A stretch of DNA of 53,374 nucleotides from RGIG3528 sp963649295 (GTDB lineage Bacteria; Bacillota; Clostridia; Lachnospirales; Lachnospiraceae), in assembly GCA_963649295.1 (NCBI GenBank), contig CAVJHK010000008.1:1-53374 (forward strand), given 5' to 3'. Below are positions 36,224 to 44,165 of the stretch, piece by piece. The notes under the pieces were generated by a model. The model searched no databases. It was not told the origin of the DNA and saw only the letters and a program-made list of their open reading frames with translations. A program made the position numbers and the translations under genes. Each line of letters begins with the position of its first letter. The first letter of the stretch is position 1.

Positions 36224-36645
36224 TATCTTTCAAGCTCCTTCGGTGAAAATCCGAGAGGCAAAAGTTCCTTAAGTGTATAAATTTTATAATCTGCGGTTGA
36301 TTTTCCAAGGATAATCTTAAATTCGTCCGGATCGCAGAATTCAACCATAACCTGTCTGCAAACGCCGCACGGAGCGCATATGTCAAGAGATTTGTCGTCA
36401 TATCCTCCGAATATGGCAATTGCAGTAAAATCTCTTTTTCCTTCGCTTACTGCCTTAAAAAATGCCGTTCTTTCGGCGCAGTTTGTGGGCGTATAAGCCG
36501 CATTTTCAATATTGCATCCGCCGAATATTTCGCCGTCCTTTGTAAGCAAAGCCGCTCCCACATTAAAATGGGAATAAGGCGTATATGCGCGTTTTCTGTA
36601 CTCAAGCGCCGTCTCGATAAGTTTTACTTCCGTTTCCTTTGTCAT
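36223..36645 (-). CDS. cdd: Cytidine deaminase
   Basis: 140 residues, tetrameric-type size. Zinc ligands and proton shuttle are visible: NCAERTAFF (CxE with catalytic Glu) and CAPCGVCRQV (PCxxC). FNVGAAL and GGCNIENAAY are family-typical. It deaminates cytidine and deoxycytidine to the uridines. Of two in-frame ATGs (36651, 36645), the second has better spacing from AAAGGA. It sits with deoC and deoD in a nucleoside-salvage operon. Confidence 0.95.
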   Translation of the reverse strand: MTKETEVKLIETALEYRKRAYTPYSHFNVGAALLTKDGEIFGGCNIENAAYTPTNCAERTAFFKAVSEGKRDFTAIAIFGGYDDKSLDICAPCGVCRQVMVEFCDPDEFKIILGKSTADYKIYTLKELLPLGFSPKELER

Positions 36646-36660
36646 ATGCATATTCCTTTT

Positions 36661-37368
36661 TTATTTTGTTCCCACTATAAGCGCAACTTCCATCATTTCG
36701 TGGAAGGATGTCCGGCGTTCTTCTGCGGACATTGATTCACCCGTATACAGGTGATCCGAAATCGTAAGCATGCAAAGAGCTTTTTTACGAGCCTTTATGG
36801 CATTTAAATAAAGCGCAGCCGCTTCCATTTCAACGCAAAGAATTCCCATTTCCTTCCAGCGATCGTTAAATGTCGAATCGGCATTGTAAAAAGTGTCCGA
36901 CGAAAGCACATTTCCGACCTTTACCGATATGCCATGTTTTTCGGCAGTTTCGACAGCCGAGCGTAAAAGCGAAAAATCCGCAATCGGTGCGATTGTCCCC
37001 GGAAGATTATATTGCGCCGCATAATTTGAATTTGTGGAAGCTCCCATTCCGACAACAAGATCACGCATGTGAACATCATCGGATATTCCGCCTGCGGAAC
37101 CGATTCTGATTATCGTATCGACATCATAAAAATTGTAAAGTTCGTAAGAATAAATTCCTATTGACGGCATTCCCATTCCGCCGCCCATAACAGATATTTC
37201 CTTGCCCTTATATTTTCCCGTAAATCCGAGCATGTTGCGCACCGAATTAAATTCACGCACATCCGTAAGATAATTTTCCGCAATGAATTTTGCGCGTAAA
37301 GGATCTCCCGGCATAAGTACCGTTTTTGCAATGTCTCCCCGATTTGCCGCATTATGTGGTGTTGCCAT
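36661..37368 (-). CDS. deoD: Purine-nucleoside phosphorylase, DeoD type
   Basis: 235 residues, the hexameric bacterial class. MPGDPLRAKFIAEN near the start (phosphate Arg), IRIGSAGGI (about 87-95), VCVEMEAAALYLN-type motif (CVEMEAAALYL) and SDHLYTGE with the catalytic Asp are all present. It cleaves purine (deoxy)nucleosides to base and (deoxy)ribose-1-phosphate. Between deoC and cdd. Confidence 0.97.
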   Translation of the reverse strand: MATPHNAANRGDIAKTVLMPGDPLRAKFIAENYLTDVREFNSVRNMLGFTGKYKGKEISVMGGGMGMPSIGIYSYELYNFYDVDTIIRIGSAGGISDDVHMRDLVVGMGASTNSNYAAQYNLPGTIAPIADFSLLRSAVETAEKHGISVKVGNVLSSDTFYNADSTFNDRWKEMGILCVEMEAAALYLNAIKARKKALCMLTISDHLYTGESMSAEERRTSFHEMMEVALIVGTK

Positions 37369-37384
37369 AATTTATTTCTCCTTT

Positions 37385-38041
37385 TTATTGTTCTTTTGCT
37401 TTAATAATTTTAACTATTCTTGATGTTCCGAGGCGCATAGCACCAAGCGTCAAAAATTTTCTTGCGTCATCAAGCGATGAAATGCCGCCCGCTGCCTTTA
37501 TCTTTTTATTCTTATCGATATGTGTCGCAAAAAGCTCGATATCGTGAAATGTTGCGCCTGCCGTCGAAAATCCTGTCGATGTCTTTATAAAATCCGCATC
37601 CGAAGAATTTATGATTTCACACATCTTTACCTTTTCTTCGTCGGTAAGCAGGCATGTTTCTATGATAACCTTAAGCACCTTGTCGCCGCATGCCCGTTTT
37701 AAAATATTTATCTCGTTTAAAATGAGATCATATTTTTTGTCTTTGAGCCAGCCGATATTTATTACCATATCGATTTCGTCGGCGCCGTTTGCTACGGCAT
37801 CCTTTGTCTCAAATTCCTTTACGGCGGTCGTATTGTATCCGTTCGGAAATCCGATTACGGTACATATTTTTACTTTTCCGCAGGCATAGTCACCTGCCTC
37901 TTTTACATAAGACGGCGGAATGCATACGGATGCCGTCTGATATTTGATTCCGTCATCCACTATTTTTTTAATTTCTTCCCATGTACTTGCCTGATTAAGA
38001 AGCGTATGATCAACATATTTCAAAATTTCTCTGTCTTCCAT
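37385..38041 (-). CDS. deoC: Deoxyribose-phosphate aldolase
   Basis: 218 residues. DHTLLNQAS at the start, the Schiff-base Lys in VIIETCLL/DFIKTSTGFS (K near 152), and KAAGGISS with the proton-relay Lys near 180. It splits deoxyribose-5-phosphate into glyceraldehyde-3-phosphate and acetaldehyde. First gene of the salvage operon deoC-deoD-cdd-dehydrogenase-phosphatase. Start ATG with AAAGGAAA upstream. Confidence 0.97.
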   Translation of the reverse strand: MEDREILKYVDHTLLNQASTWEEIKKIVDDGIKYQTASVCIPPSYVKEAGDYACGKVKICTVIGFPNGYNTTAVKEFETKDAVANGADEIDMVINIGWLKDKKYDLILNEINILKRACGDKVLKVIIETCLLTDEEKVKMCEIINSSDADFIKTSTGFSTAGATFHDIELFATHIDKNKKIKAAGGISSLDDARKFLTLGAMRLGTSRIVKIIKAKEQ

Positions 38042-38122
38042 TTTTTTATTTCCTTTGCTTTAATTTATAAAAGGTTACCTGTAAAGCATAACCAATATAA
38101 CTTATTTCACCATGCACGACTT

Positions 38123-39406
38123 TCATGAAAATTTATAAAGAATCGCTCCGTGAGGCGGCAGTTCGCATTCGATTTGAAACTTCATATTTTCCAAATCTTC
38201 TCTCTTCCAAAGGTCGCGCACCTTGTATTCGCGTGCTGTGTCAAGATGAAGTCTTTGAAACGAAATCTCTGCTTGTTTTTTGAACGAATCACGGTTAAAT
38301 ATCGCAACATAAGCATTTCCGTTGTCATCGCCCGTTTTCCATGCAGTAATGCCGTCTTCATTCAACACTTCCCTTGCGCCGTGAGTTTCCTTTTCAAGCG
38401 CAAGAACCTCCGGATTTGTGAGAATCGAAAGCGTAAAAGCATCATTGTCTCTCATTTCGCCGCCCATCATAAGAGGTGAACGGAAAATGCACCAGAGAGT
38501 CATAAGCGTAATCTGTTCGTTATGAGTAAAATTTGTATATCTTGGGCTGTCATTTAGGGCAATATGTCCGAGCGGCAGCATATCACAGTCAGGCCAGCAT
38601 CCTGTATCAACATATGGTGCCCAATCCTTGCATCTTTTAAACATATGATCAAGTGCGTCCCAATTGTCCCAAAAATCACCTGTCATCCGCCACATATTGG
38701 CATTTGTTAAGAGGTGCTCCGCATGCTCAAGCATTGCGGGTCCGGGAGAAAGACTCAAAACCATATCCCGCCCCGAATTATCTATTGCCTTTTTGATACA
38801 TTCTATCTCGCCGCGTGCCGAATAAAAATTGTCGGGTCTGCCTTCGGTTACGCATATGTCGTCACATTTTACAAAATCGACGCCCCAGCCTGCATAAAGC
38901 TCAAATATCGAATCGTAATATTTTTGTGCGCCCGGATGATTCGAATCGACACCGTACATATCCGTATTCCAGCTGCAAACGGAATAAGAAAGAGCAATAT
39001 CTCGAGCGGTATATTCGGAATTTTTGATTTTCATATTTTTGTGTACGGCAAGTCGCGGAATTCCGCGCATAATATGTATGCCGAATTTGAGCCCCATGGC
39101 ATGAATCCTGTCAGCTATGTTTTTAAATCCCACACCGTTTGCGGCAGACGGGAAGCGGTTCACAGCCGGTATCACTCTCGAATATTCATCCATGCACAAA
39201 TCCGCAAATTTATGATAAGATGTGGAGCTTGCTGTCGGTTCCGACCATTGTATATCACATACGACATATTCATAGCCGAAGCTTTTAAGATTTTTTGCCA
39301 TATATTCGGCATTTCCCATAAGTTGTTCTTCGTTTACGGCAGCTCCGTAACAATCCCAGCTGTTCCATCCCATGGGCGGATAAATTGCCCTCTTGTTTTT
39401 GTCCAT
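38123..39406 (-). CDS. Glycoside hydrolase family 27 alpha-galactosidase
   Basis: 427 residues. The TIM barrel begins PPMGWNSWDCYG, the family hallmark. The nucleophile Asp is in VDFVKCDDI and the acid/base Asp in the GDFWDNWDALD region. A beta-sandwich end follows (PHGAILYKF). No signal peptide, so it works on imported oligosaccharides. CGGAGGA precedes the ATG. It is a single gene with its own promoter candidate and no adjacent transporter. With lacZ in the window, it indicates galactoside use. Confidence 0.92.
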   Translation of the reverse strand: MDKNKRAIYPPMGWNSWDCYGAAVNEEQLMGNAEYMAKNLKSFGYEYVVCDIQWSEPTASSTSYHKFADLCMDEYSRVIPAVNRFPSAANGVGFKNIADRIHAMGLKFGIHIMRGIPRLAVHKNMKIKNSEYTARDIALSYSVCSWNTDMYGVDSNHPGAQKYYDSIFELYAGWGVDFVKCDDICVTEGRPDNFYSARGEIECIKKAIDNSGRDMVLSLSPGPAMLEHAEHLLTNANMWRMTGDFWDNWDALDHMFKRCKDWAPYVDTGCWPDCDMLPLGHIALNDSPRYTNFTHNEQITLMTLWCIFRSPLMMGGEMRDNDAFTLSILTNPEVLALEKETHGAREVLNEDGITAWKTGDDNGNAYVAIFNRDSFKKQAEISFQRLHLDTAREYKVRDLWKREDLENMKFQIECELPPHGAILYKFS

Positions 39407-39473
39407 AAAAATTCCTCCGTTTAAAATTCACACGCATACGATGAGCCTGAAATACGCGGATTTATCTCATGTT

Positions 39474-39502
39474 ATTTTACTACATAAAGACACAAAAAAC
39501 AA
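39474..39502 (-). promoter_or_regulatory. Promoter candidate for the GH27 gene
   Basis: On the minus strand, TTGTTT (39497-39502), 17 bases and TAAAAT (39474-39479) lie about 70 bases before the ATG. Confidence 0.5.
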
Positions 39503-39558
39503 TGTGAGAAAAGATTTATAACAAACATTTGATATAGTGAAAACAATTTTTCCGATAT

Positions 39559-39590
39559 AAAAAAAGCCATCTTTTTTAAGATGGCTTTTG
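39559..39590 (-). terminator. Intrinsic terminator of infC-rpmI-rplT
   Basis: Stem AAAGCCATCTT/AAGATGGCTTT with TTTT loop, followed on the minus strand by a T run. About 40 bases after the rplT stop. Confidence 0.88.
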
Positions 39591-39629
39591 ATTTTACCCT
39601 TTATCACGGGATTATGTTATTTTTAACAA

Positions 39630-39989
39630 TTATTTATTGATTGCTTTCTTTGCTGTTTCAACAAGTGCTGCGAATCCTTCGGCATCGTTGACTGCGAGGT
39701 CTGCGAGAACCTTGCGGTTAAGCTCGATATTTGCAGCCTTTAAGCCGAACATAAATTTGCTGTAAGACATACCGTTAAGTCTTGCTGCTGCATTGATTCT
39801 TGCGATCCAAAGAGTTCTAAACTGTCTCTTCTTCTGCTTTCTGCCTGCATATGCGCTTGTGAGAGCTCTCATAACAGACTGTTTTGCGATTCTGTACTGT
39901 TTGCTGCGTGCGCCTCTGTATCCTTTAGCGAGTTTTAAAACTCTGTTGTGCTTCTTCTTAGCGTTCATTCCGCCTTTAACTCTTGCCAT
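39630..39989 (-). CDS. rplT: 50S ribosomal protein L20
   Basis: 119 residues, standard length. It begins ARVKGGMNAKKKHNRVLKLAKG-type text in short (GYRGARSKQYR) and has RKQKKRQFRTLWIARINAA. L20 is needed early in 50S assembly and can act as autoregulator of this operon in Bacillus. Last gene of infC-rpmI-rplT. Confidence 0.98.
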   Translation of the reverse strand: MARVKGGMNAKKKHNRVLKLAKGYRGARSKQYRIAKQSVMRALTSAYAGRKQKKRQFRTLWIARINAAARLNGMSYSKFMFGLKAANIELNRKVLADLAVNDAEGFAALVETAKKAINK

Positions 39990-40021
39990 TTCTTATATCC
40001 TCCATTCAAAAAGTACTTAAA

Positions 40022-40219
40022 TTAAGCATAAGGTAACATTTTTCGAGCTGCCTTCATGTTTGCGCTGTCAACCGTCTCAGGCTTACGAAGGTCTCTCTTT
40101 GTGGCACGTGACTTCTTTGTGAGAATATGCTGCTTTCCGGCTTTCTGTCTCTTAAGCTTTCCTGTACCTGTCATGGAAAATCTCTTGTTTGCTGCTCTGT
40201 TTGTCTTCAACTTCGGCAT
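40022..40219 (-). CDS. rpmI: 50S ribosomal protein L35
   Basis: 65 residues from MPKLKTNRAANKRF, with the basic core RQKAGKQHILTKKS. GGAGGACAATAAT precedes the ATG, so the upstream in-frame TTG (40234) is not the start. Between infC and rplT. Confidence 0.97.
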   Translation of the reverse strand: MPKLKTNRAANKRFSMTGTGKLKRQKAGKQHILTKKSRATKRDLRKPETVDSANMKAARKMLPYA

Positions 40220-40240
40220 ATTATTGTCCTCCAAATCTCA

Positions 40241-40756
40241 TTAATTTGATTTCTTGCAAAGAAACATAATCATATTTCTTCCTTCTAATTTTGCAGGCTT
40301 CTCGATGGCGGCATTTTCTTTGATTCTGTCATAAAAATCATTTAAAATGTCGTTACCCGAAGCTGTATGTGCAAGCTCTCTTCCGCGGAAACGCAATGAA
40401 ACCTTCACTCTGTCTCCGTGTGCGATAAACTTTGCCGCCTGCATGGCTTTTGTATTTAAATCATTTTCGTCAATGTTCGGAGACAAACGTATCTCCTTAA
40501 CTTCCGTGACCTTCTGCTTTTTCTTTGCATCCTTTTCGCGTCTTGTTTGCTCGTAACGGTATTTTCCGAAATCCATTGCTTTGCAAACGGGAGGCTTTGC
40601 CGTGGGAGCGATTTTAATCAAATCAACCCCATGCTCCGTTGCATAAAGAAGAGCGTCTTTTGTTGACATTACGCCAAGCTGTTCATTGTTTTCTCCGATA
40701 AGGCGGATCTCCTTGTCCCTTATCTGTTCATTAATCTGAACCTGTACGTCGTTAAT
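40241..40756 (-). CDS. infC: Translation initiation factor IF-3, AUU start
   Basis: 171 residues. The first in-frame ATG (40669) would lose the conserved N-terminal segment (INEQIRDKEIRLIGENNEQL). The frame continues upstream to ATT at 40754-40756, which is preceded at ideal spacing by GGAGGT (40765-40770). I therefore call an ATT start, as in Escherichia coli infC, where it makes IF-3 limit its own synthesis. The C-terminal domain with KYRYEQTRREKDAKKKQK follows. First gene of the operon. Confidence 0.93.
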   Translation of the reverse strand: MNDVQVQINEQIRDKEIRLIGENNEQLGVMSTKDALLYATEHGVDLIKIAPTAKPPVCKAMDFGKYRYEQTRREKDAKKKQKVTEVKEIRLSPNIDENDLNTKAMQAAKFIAHGDRVKVSLRFRGRELAHTASGNDILNDFYDRIKENAAIEKPAKLEGRNMIMFLCKKSN

Positions 40757-40979
40757 AGTTTTTTACCTCCGTCTTGAGATTTTGATTTAAGTACAAATAT
40801 CACCGGACTCACATGCTTTTTACAACAAAAAAAGCCGGATCCGAAGAAGCCGACCATCCGAAAAATCATATAATATAAAAAATATTGAATCTCTTAAATT
40901 ATATAAAATATTAACCTCTTTGCGCATTTGCTTGAGGCGAGAGCGGATACTCTGCTTCTTGTTGCGATTGCTCGCATGC
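40757..40979 (-). promoter_or_regulatory. infC leader region (probable L20-type autoregulatory leader)
   Basis: A roughly 220-base untranslated leader between the promoter and the infC ribosome site. It holds a terminator-like hairpin (40827-40854) and upstream sequence that can pair alternatively (CGGAT near 40856-40860 with ATCCG of the hairpin). The position matches L20-controlled attenuators of infC-rpmI-rplT in Firmicutes; the actual fold was not computed. Confidence 0.55.
40827..40854 (-). terminator. Attenuator hairpin in the infC leader
   Basis: On the minus strand, GTCGG...CCGGC with an inner TC-TTCG-GA loop is followed directly by seven Ts, well before the infC start. Confidence 0.68.
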
Positions 40980-40985
40980 TTTAAT

Positions 40986-41014
40986 AAAATACCACAAAAG
41001 GGGTTGTATGTCAA
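40986..41014 (-). promoter_or_regulatory. infC operon promoter
   Basis: Perfect TTGACA (41009-41014), 17 bases and TATTTT (40986-40991) on the minus strand. The -35 box lies in the hairpin at 40996-41022. Confidence 0.8.
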
Positions 41015-41022
41015 CCCCTTTT
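40996..41022 (-). terminator. degV terminator overlapping the infC promoter
   Basis: 11-bp stem AAAAGGGGTTG/CAACCCCTTTT with a 5-base loop begins about 20 bases after the degV stop. The stem ends in TTTT, so it can act as a weak terminator; it contains the infC -35 box and spacer. Confidence 0.6.
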
Positions 41023-41040
41023 TATGGATTTGTTACTTTT

Positions 41041-41910
41041 TTATTCTCTGCCGCTTCCGAGATAGAAAAGCGCGATTGTTCCCGGACCCGAATGAGCGCC
41101 GATCGTGGGCGAAAGGTAATTGATGACAAAATTGTTTATTCCGAATCGTTCCTTTACCAAATCTCTCACGTATTCGGCATCGGCAAGACTGTCACCGTGT
41201 CCGATAAAGACAACTTCATTTTTGAATTCGTCCGTAAGATGTCCCGCCATATGATCGACAAGCGCATTCAAGGACTGTCTTCTGCCTCTTGCCTTTGAAA
41301 TATTTATTAAGTGACCCGCATTGTCAACATGAAGCACGGGCTTTAGGTTGATAATGTTTCCGATCACAGCCGTCGTCTTCGAAATTCTTCCGCCGCGCGC
41401 AAGATATTTAAGATCTTCAACGGTAAATTCGTGACATACATGAAGCTTTAAGCCTTCAAGATACTCGGCGTTGTCGGAGAGTGACATTCCGTTTTCTTTT
41501 GCCTTGACCGCATAATATACAAAAAGTCCCTGTCCCGGTGCGGCACTCAAGGAATCGACAACTTTAATTTCCCTGTCCTTATATTCGTCCGCAAGTTCTT
41601 CCGCAACAAGCTTTGCAACATTATAACTTGCGCTTAGACCTGAAGAAAAGGAGATATGAAGAATGTCCTTGCCCTCTTTAAGGATTTTCTCAAAAGACAC
41701 CTTCACATCGCCCGGAATACATGCATTTGTCTTTGCGACGTCACCGTTTCTCATTCTTTCATAAAAAGTGGCCGGGCTCATATCGGAAATTCCATTATAA
41801 TTTTCTTCGCCGAACGAAAATCCAAGATTCTGGATTTCAATACCGTGTTCATCAATAAAGCTTTGCAAAAGATCCGCAGTCGAATCCGTCGAAATAACAT
41901 AATCTGCCAT
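41041..41910 (-). CDS. DegV family fatty-acid-binding protein
   Basis: 289 residues. DegV/FakB fold: TDSTADL at the start, the fatty-acid contact FSSGLSASYN near 92 and ARGRRQSL near 205. FakB proteins present fatty acids to the kinase FakA, which is not in this window. I start at the ATG at 41910 (MADYVIST), with AAAGGGG 8 bases upstream; a frame from 41955 adds 15 atypical residues and would run through the operator-like palindromes. Confidence 0.92.
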   Translation of the reverse strand: MADYVISTDSTADLLQSFIDEHGIEIQNLGFSFGEENYNGISDMSPATFYERMRNGDVAKTNACIPGDVKVSFEKILKEGKDILHISFSSGLSASYNVAKLVAEELADEYKDREIKVVDSLSAAPGQGLFVYYAVKAKENGMSLSDNAEYLEGLKLHVCHEFTVEDLKYLARGGRISKTTAVIGNIINLKPVLHVDNAGHLINISKARGRRQSLNALVDHMAGHLTDEFKNEVVFIGHGDSLADAEYVRDLVKERFGINNFVINYLSPTIGAHSGPGTIALFYLGSGRE

Positions 41911-41936
41911 GGTGAATACCCCTTTTGTTTTAATCT

Positions 41937-41980
41937 TGTGATACATCACTTTCAATGTGATATGATACCATAAATCACAT
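41937..41980. promoter_or_regulatory. Overlapping TGTGAT/ATCACA palindromes before degV
   Basis: TGTGAT-ac-ATCAC at 41937-41949 and ATGTGAT-12 bases-ATCACAT at 41955-41980 use the same half-site. They lie 27 to 70 bases before the degV ATG, a place for an operator. The regulator is unknown. Confidence 0.5.
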
Positions 41981-42007
41981 AATATTCAAGATTAGATTAA
42001 AAAATGT

Positions 42008-42511
42008 TTAGAATTGCCTGATTTCATCCTTCGAATCGTCTGAGGTCTTAATTATTTCCTTTATCACGACATCATACGAATATCCTGTTTCTGTATTTAT
42101 CGTCACCGCATCTCCGACCTTTTTTTTGAGCAACGCTTTACCCATGGGTGATTCAATCGATATAAGTCCGTTTAAGGCATCGCCTCTCACCGTTGTGACA
42201 ATTCTTACCTTTTCCTCTTCATCATCCTCGGGAATATAAATCACAACGGTATTGTTGATCCCCACCTCGTCTTCCGATGACGAATCGTCAACTATTTCCG
42301 CGGTTTTTACCATTCTTTCGAGATAGCGTATTCGGCTCTCGTTTCTGTTCTTTTCGCGCTTTGCGGCATAATATTCAAAGTTCTCGGACAAATCTCCCTG
42401 TGCTCTTGCTTCCTTCACCGCTTCAAGAAGCTCATAGCGCTTAACGACTTTTCTGTAATTTATTTCGTCCTCCATCTTTTTGATGTCTGACCTTGTAAGC
42501 TGATTATTCAT
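42008..42511 (-). CDS. greA: Transcription elongation factor GreA
   Basis: 167 residues. N-terminal coiled coil with the tip GDLSENFEYYAAK (acidic DL..E pair) and a C-terminal FKBP-like domain with SPMGKALLKKKVGD. It rescues backtracked RNA polymerase. It is slightly longer than usual and has an acidic insert (PEDDEEE). It overlaps the end of the AsnB-like gene by 8 bases. Confidence 0.93.
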   Translation of the reverse strand: MNNQLTRSDIKKMEDEINYRKVVKRYELLEAVKEARAQGDLSENFEYYAAKREKNRNESRIRYLERMVKTAEIVDDSSSEDEVGINNTVVIYIPEDDEEEKVRIVTTVRGDALNGLISIESPMGKALLKKKVGDAVTINTETGYSYDVVIKEIIKTSDDSKDEIRQF

Positions 42512-44165
42512 TTTTTCCCTCTACACATACATTATACCAAATGCAAAATACTATTATTGCCCATGCTTTTCTGTAATACATCGGATCGTGCGGATGCTTC
42601 TTACACTTATCAAGTATCTTTAGTGCTTCCTTTTTATTGATATATTCGGAAACACAGGAAGACCTTATTACGTCTTTTCCCCATTCGTTTAATTCACCCG
42701 CAAGCCACATTCTTACGGGTACGGGATAGCCGCGTTTTTTGCCGTCGCGCACCTCATCCGTAATTATTCCCGAAAATGCTTCCCGTAATATTATCTTGTT
42801 TTGGCCGGGCTTTAATTTTTCGTCCGCGGTAAGCGTTCGCGCAAGATCCGTGATTTCGTTATCCATAAAAGGCATCACACACTTTGCGTCCTTACTTTCC
42901 GCTGCTCTGTTGCATACAATGCAAATATCACCCGGAAACCAGATATTTGTGTCTATATATTGCATTTTGTCAAGATCTGAAAGTGTGGCGGCTTCCGCAT
43001 AATAAGGCGCCGTGATATCGGTCGATTTGACATTTTCGTCATATGACACAAGAATTTTTTTCTTTTCCGAATCGGTAAAAAGCCTCGTATTTCCCACAAA
43101 ACGCAATTCAAGCGGCAGACATCCCCGTCTTATAAGATCCTTGCCGCGCATGTTTTCGGGGAAATGTCTTACAATTCCCCACAAAAGCTTTTTAACGTTT
43201 TCAGGCAATGCCTTAATCTTTTTTTCCTTATCGGAAATACTATATACATGATATCCGCCCCAAAGTTCATCGGAGCCCTCACCGGATATTACGGTGTCAT
43301 GTCCTATTCCCGCCGCACTTCCTATAATATAAACCGCCGCAGCCGACGGATCCGCAACAGGCACACCCATTCGTTTTATTGTTTTAGGCAACGCTTCCTT
43401 ATATTCGTTTGCATGAATTACAACTTTTTTATGTTCTATGCCGTACTTCTTTGCGGAATTTTCGGCAATTTCGCTTTCCGAAAATCCGGGAACATCAAAA
43501 GAAATCGTATATGCCGCAAGATTTTTGTGATCACGTGCCGCAAGTGCGGCAAGTATGGAAGAATCGAGTCCTCCCGACAAAAATGCCGCTGGGCTCTTTG
43601 AATTCTCAAGGTTTCTCTTAACCGCCTTTTCAAATTTTTGTCTGATTTCCGCTTTAAATTTCTCGCGGTCCTTATCACTAACCGGTGCCGGCTTCCACGT
43701 ATTGTAGCGTGTTTCGTTCATATCGTCCGCAAAAACACATACAAAGTGCCCCGAAAGCAGCGCGCTCACGTTTTCACCGATTGTAAGCGGCTCCGGCACA
43801 TATTGAAAAGTCATATAATGCTGCAGTCCGGTTTTATTTACTCTTTTGCCGGCATACGAAAATACCTCCGAAAACTCGGTCGAAACAAAAATTTCTTCGT
43901 CCTTTTTTGAATAATAAACCTGCTTTTCTCCAAGCCTGTCACGAGCGAAAAAAAGTTCCTTTGTGATTTTATTATATAAAGCAATCGCAAAGCATCCGTT
44001 AAGTGACGACAAAACATTTAATATATCGGAATTTTTATAAAGCTCCGGTATCTTTTCTTTTTCTGCTGCATCTCCGTCAAATGCACATAGAATCAAGTCG
44101 TTATCGATATCCGTATGATCAAATGAAACATCACATGTATTAAAATCATAAAGAATTTTAAACAT
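42504..44165 (-). CDS. Asparagine synthetase B-like protein without glutaminase Cys
   Basis: 553 residues against roughly 600-640 in AsnB. The synthetase domain is intact: PP-loop SGGLDSSILAAL (about 198-209) and GEGSDELWGGY (about 295). The N-terminus reads MFKILYDFN; the essential MCG start is missing, and only the later part of the glutaminase fold (NGCFAIALYNK, FARDRLGEKQVYY) remains. It probably uses free ammonia or another amine, if active. The start follows pyrF directly, and AAAGGAG precedes it. It may also make a different amide than asparagine. Confidence 0.85.
   Translation of the reverse strand: MFKILYDFNTCDVSFDHTDIDNDLILCAFDGDAAEKEKIPELYKNSDILNVLSSLNGCFAIALYNKITKELFFARDRLGEKQVYYSKKDEEIFVSTEFSEVFSYAGKRVNKTGLQHYMTFQYVPEPLTIGENVSALLSGHFVCVFADDMNETRYNTWKPAPVSDKDREKFKAEIRQKFEKAVKRNLENSKSPAAFLSGGLDSSILAALAARDHKNLAAYTISFDVPGFSESEIAENSAKKYGIEHKKVVIHANEYKEALPKTIKRMGVPVADPSAAAVYIIGSAAGIGHDTVISGEGSDELWGGYHVYSISDKEKKIKALPENVKKLLWGIVRHFPENMRGKDLIRRGCLPLELRFVGNTRLFTDSEKKKILVSYDENVKSTDITAPYYAEAATLSDLDKMQYIDTNIWFPGDICIVCNRAAESKDAKCVMPFMDNEITDLARTLTADEKLKPGQNKIILREAFSGIITDEVRDGKKRGYPVPVRMWLAGELNEWGKDVIRSSCVSEYINKKEALKILDKCKKHPHDPMYYRKAWAIIVFCIWYNVCVEGKNE

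Noticed and set aside
38714..39424. 236-residue plus-strand reading frame
   Set aside because: Lies wholly opposite the GH27 gene and ends in its promoter region.
40900..40975. Small leader peptide in the infC leader
   Set aside because: A short ATG frame exists but has no ribosome site and no regulatory codon run.
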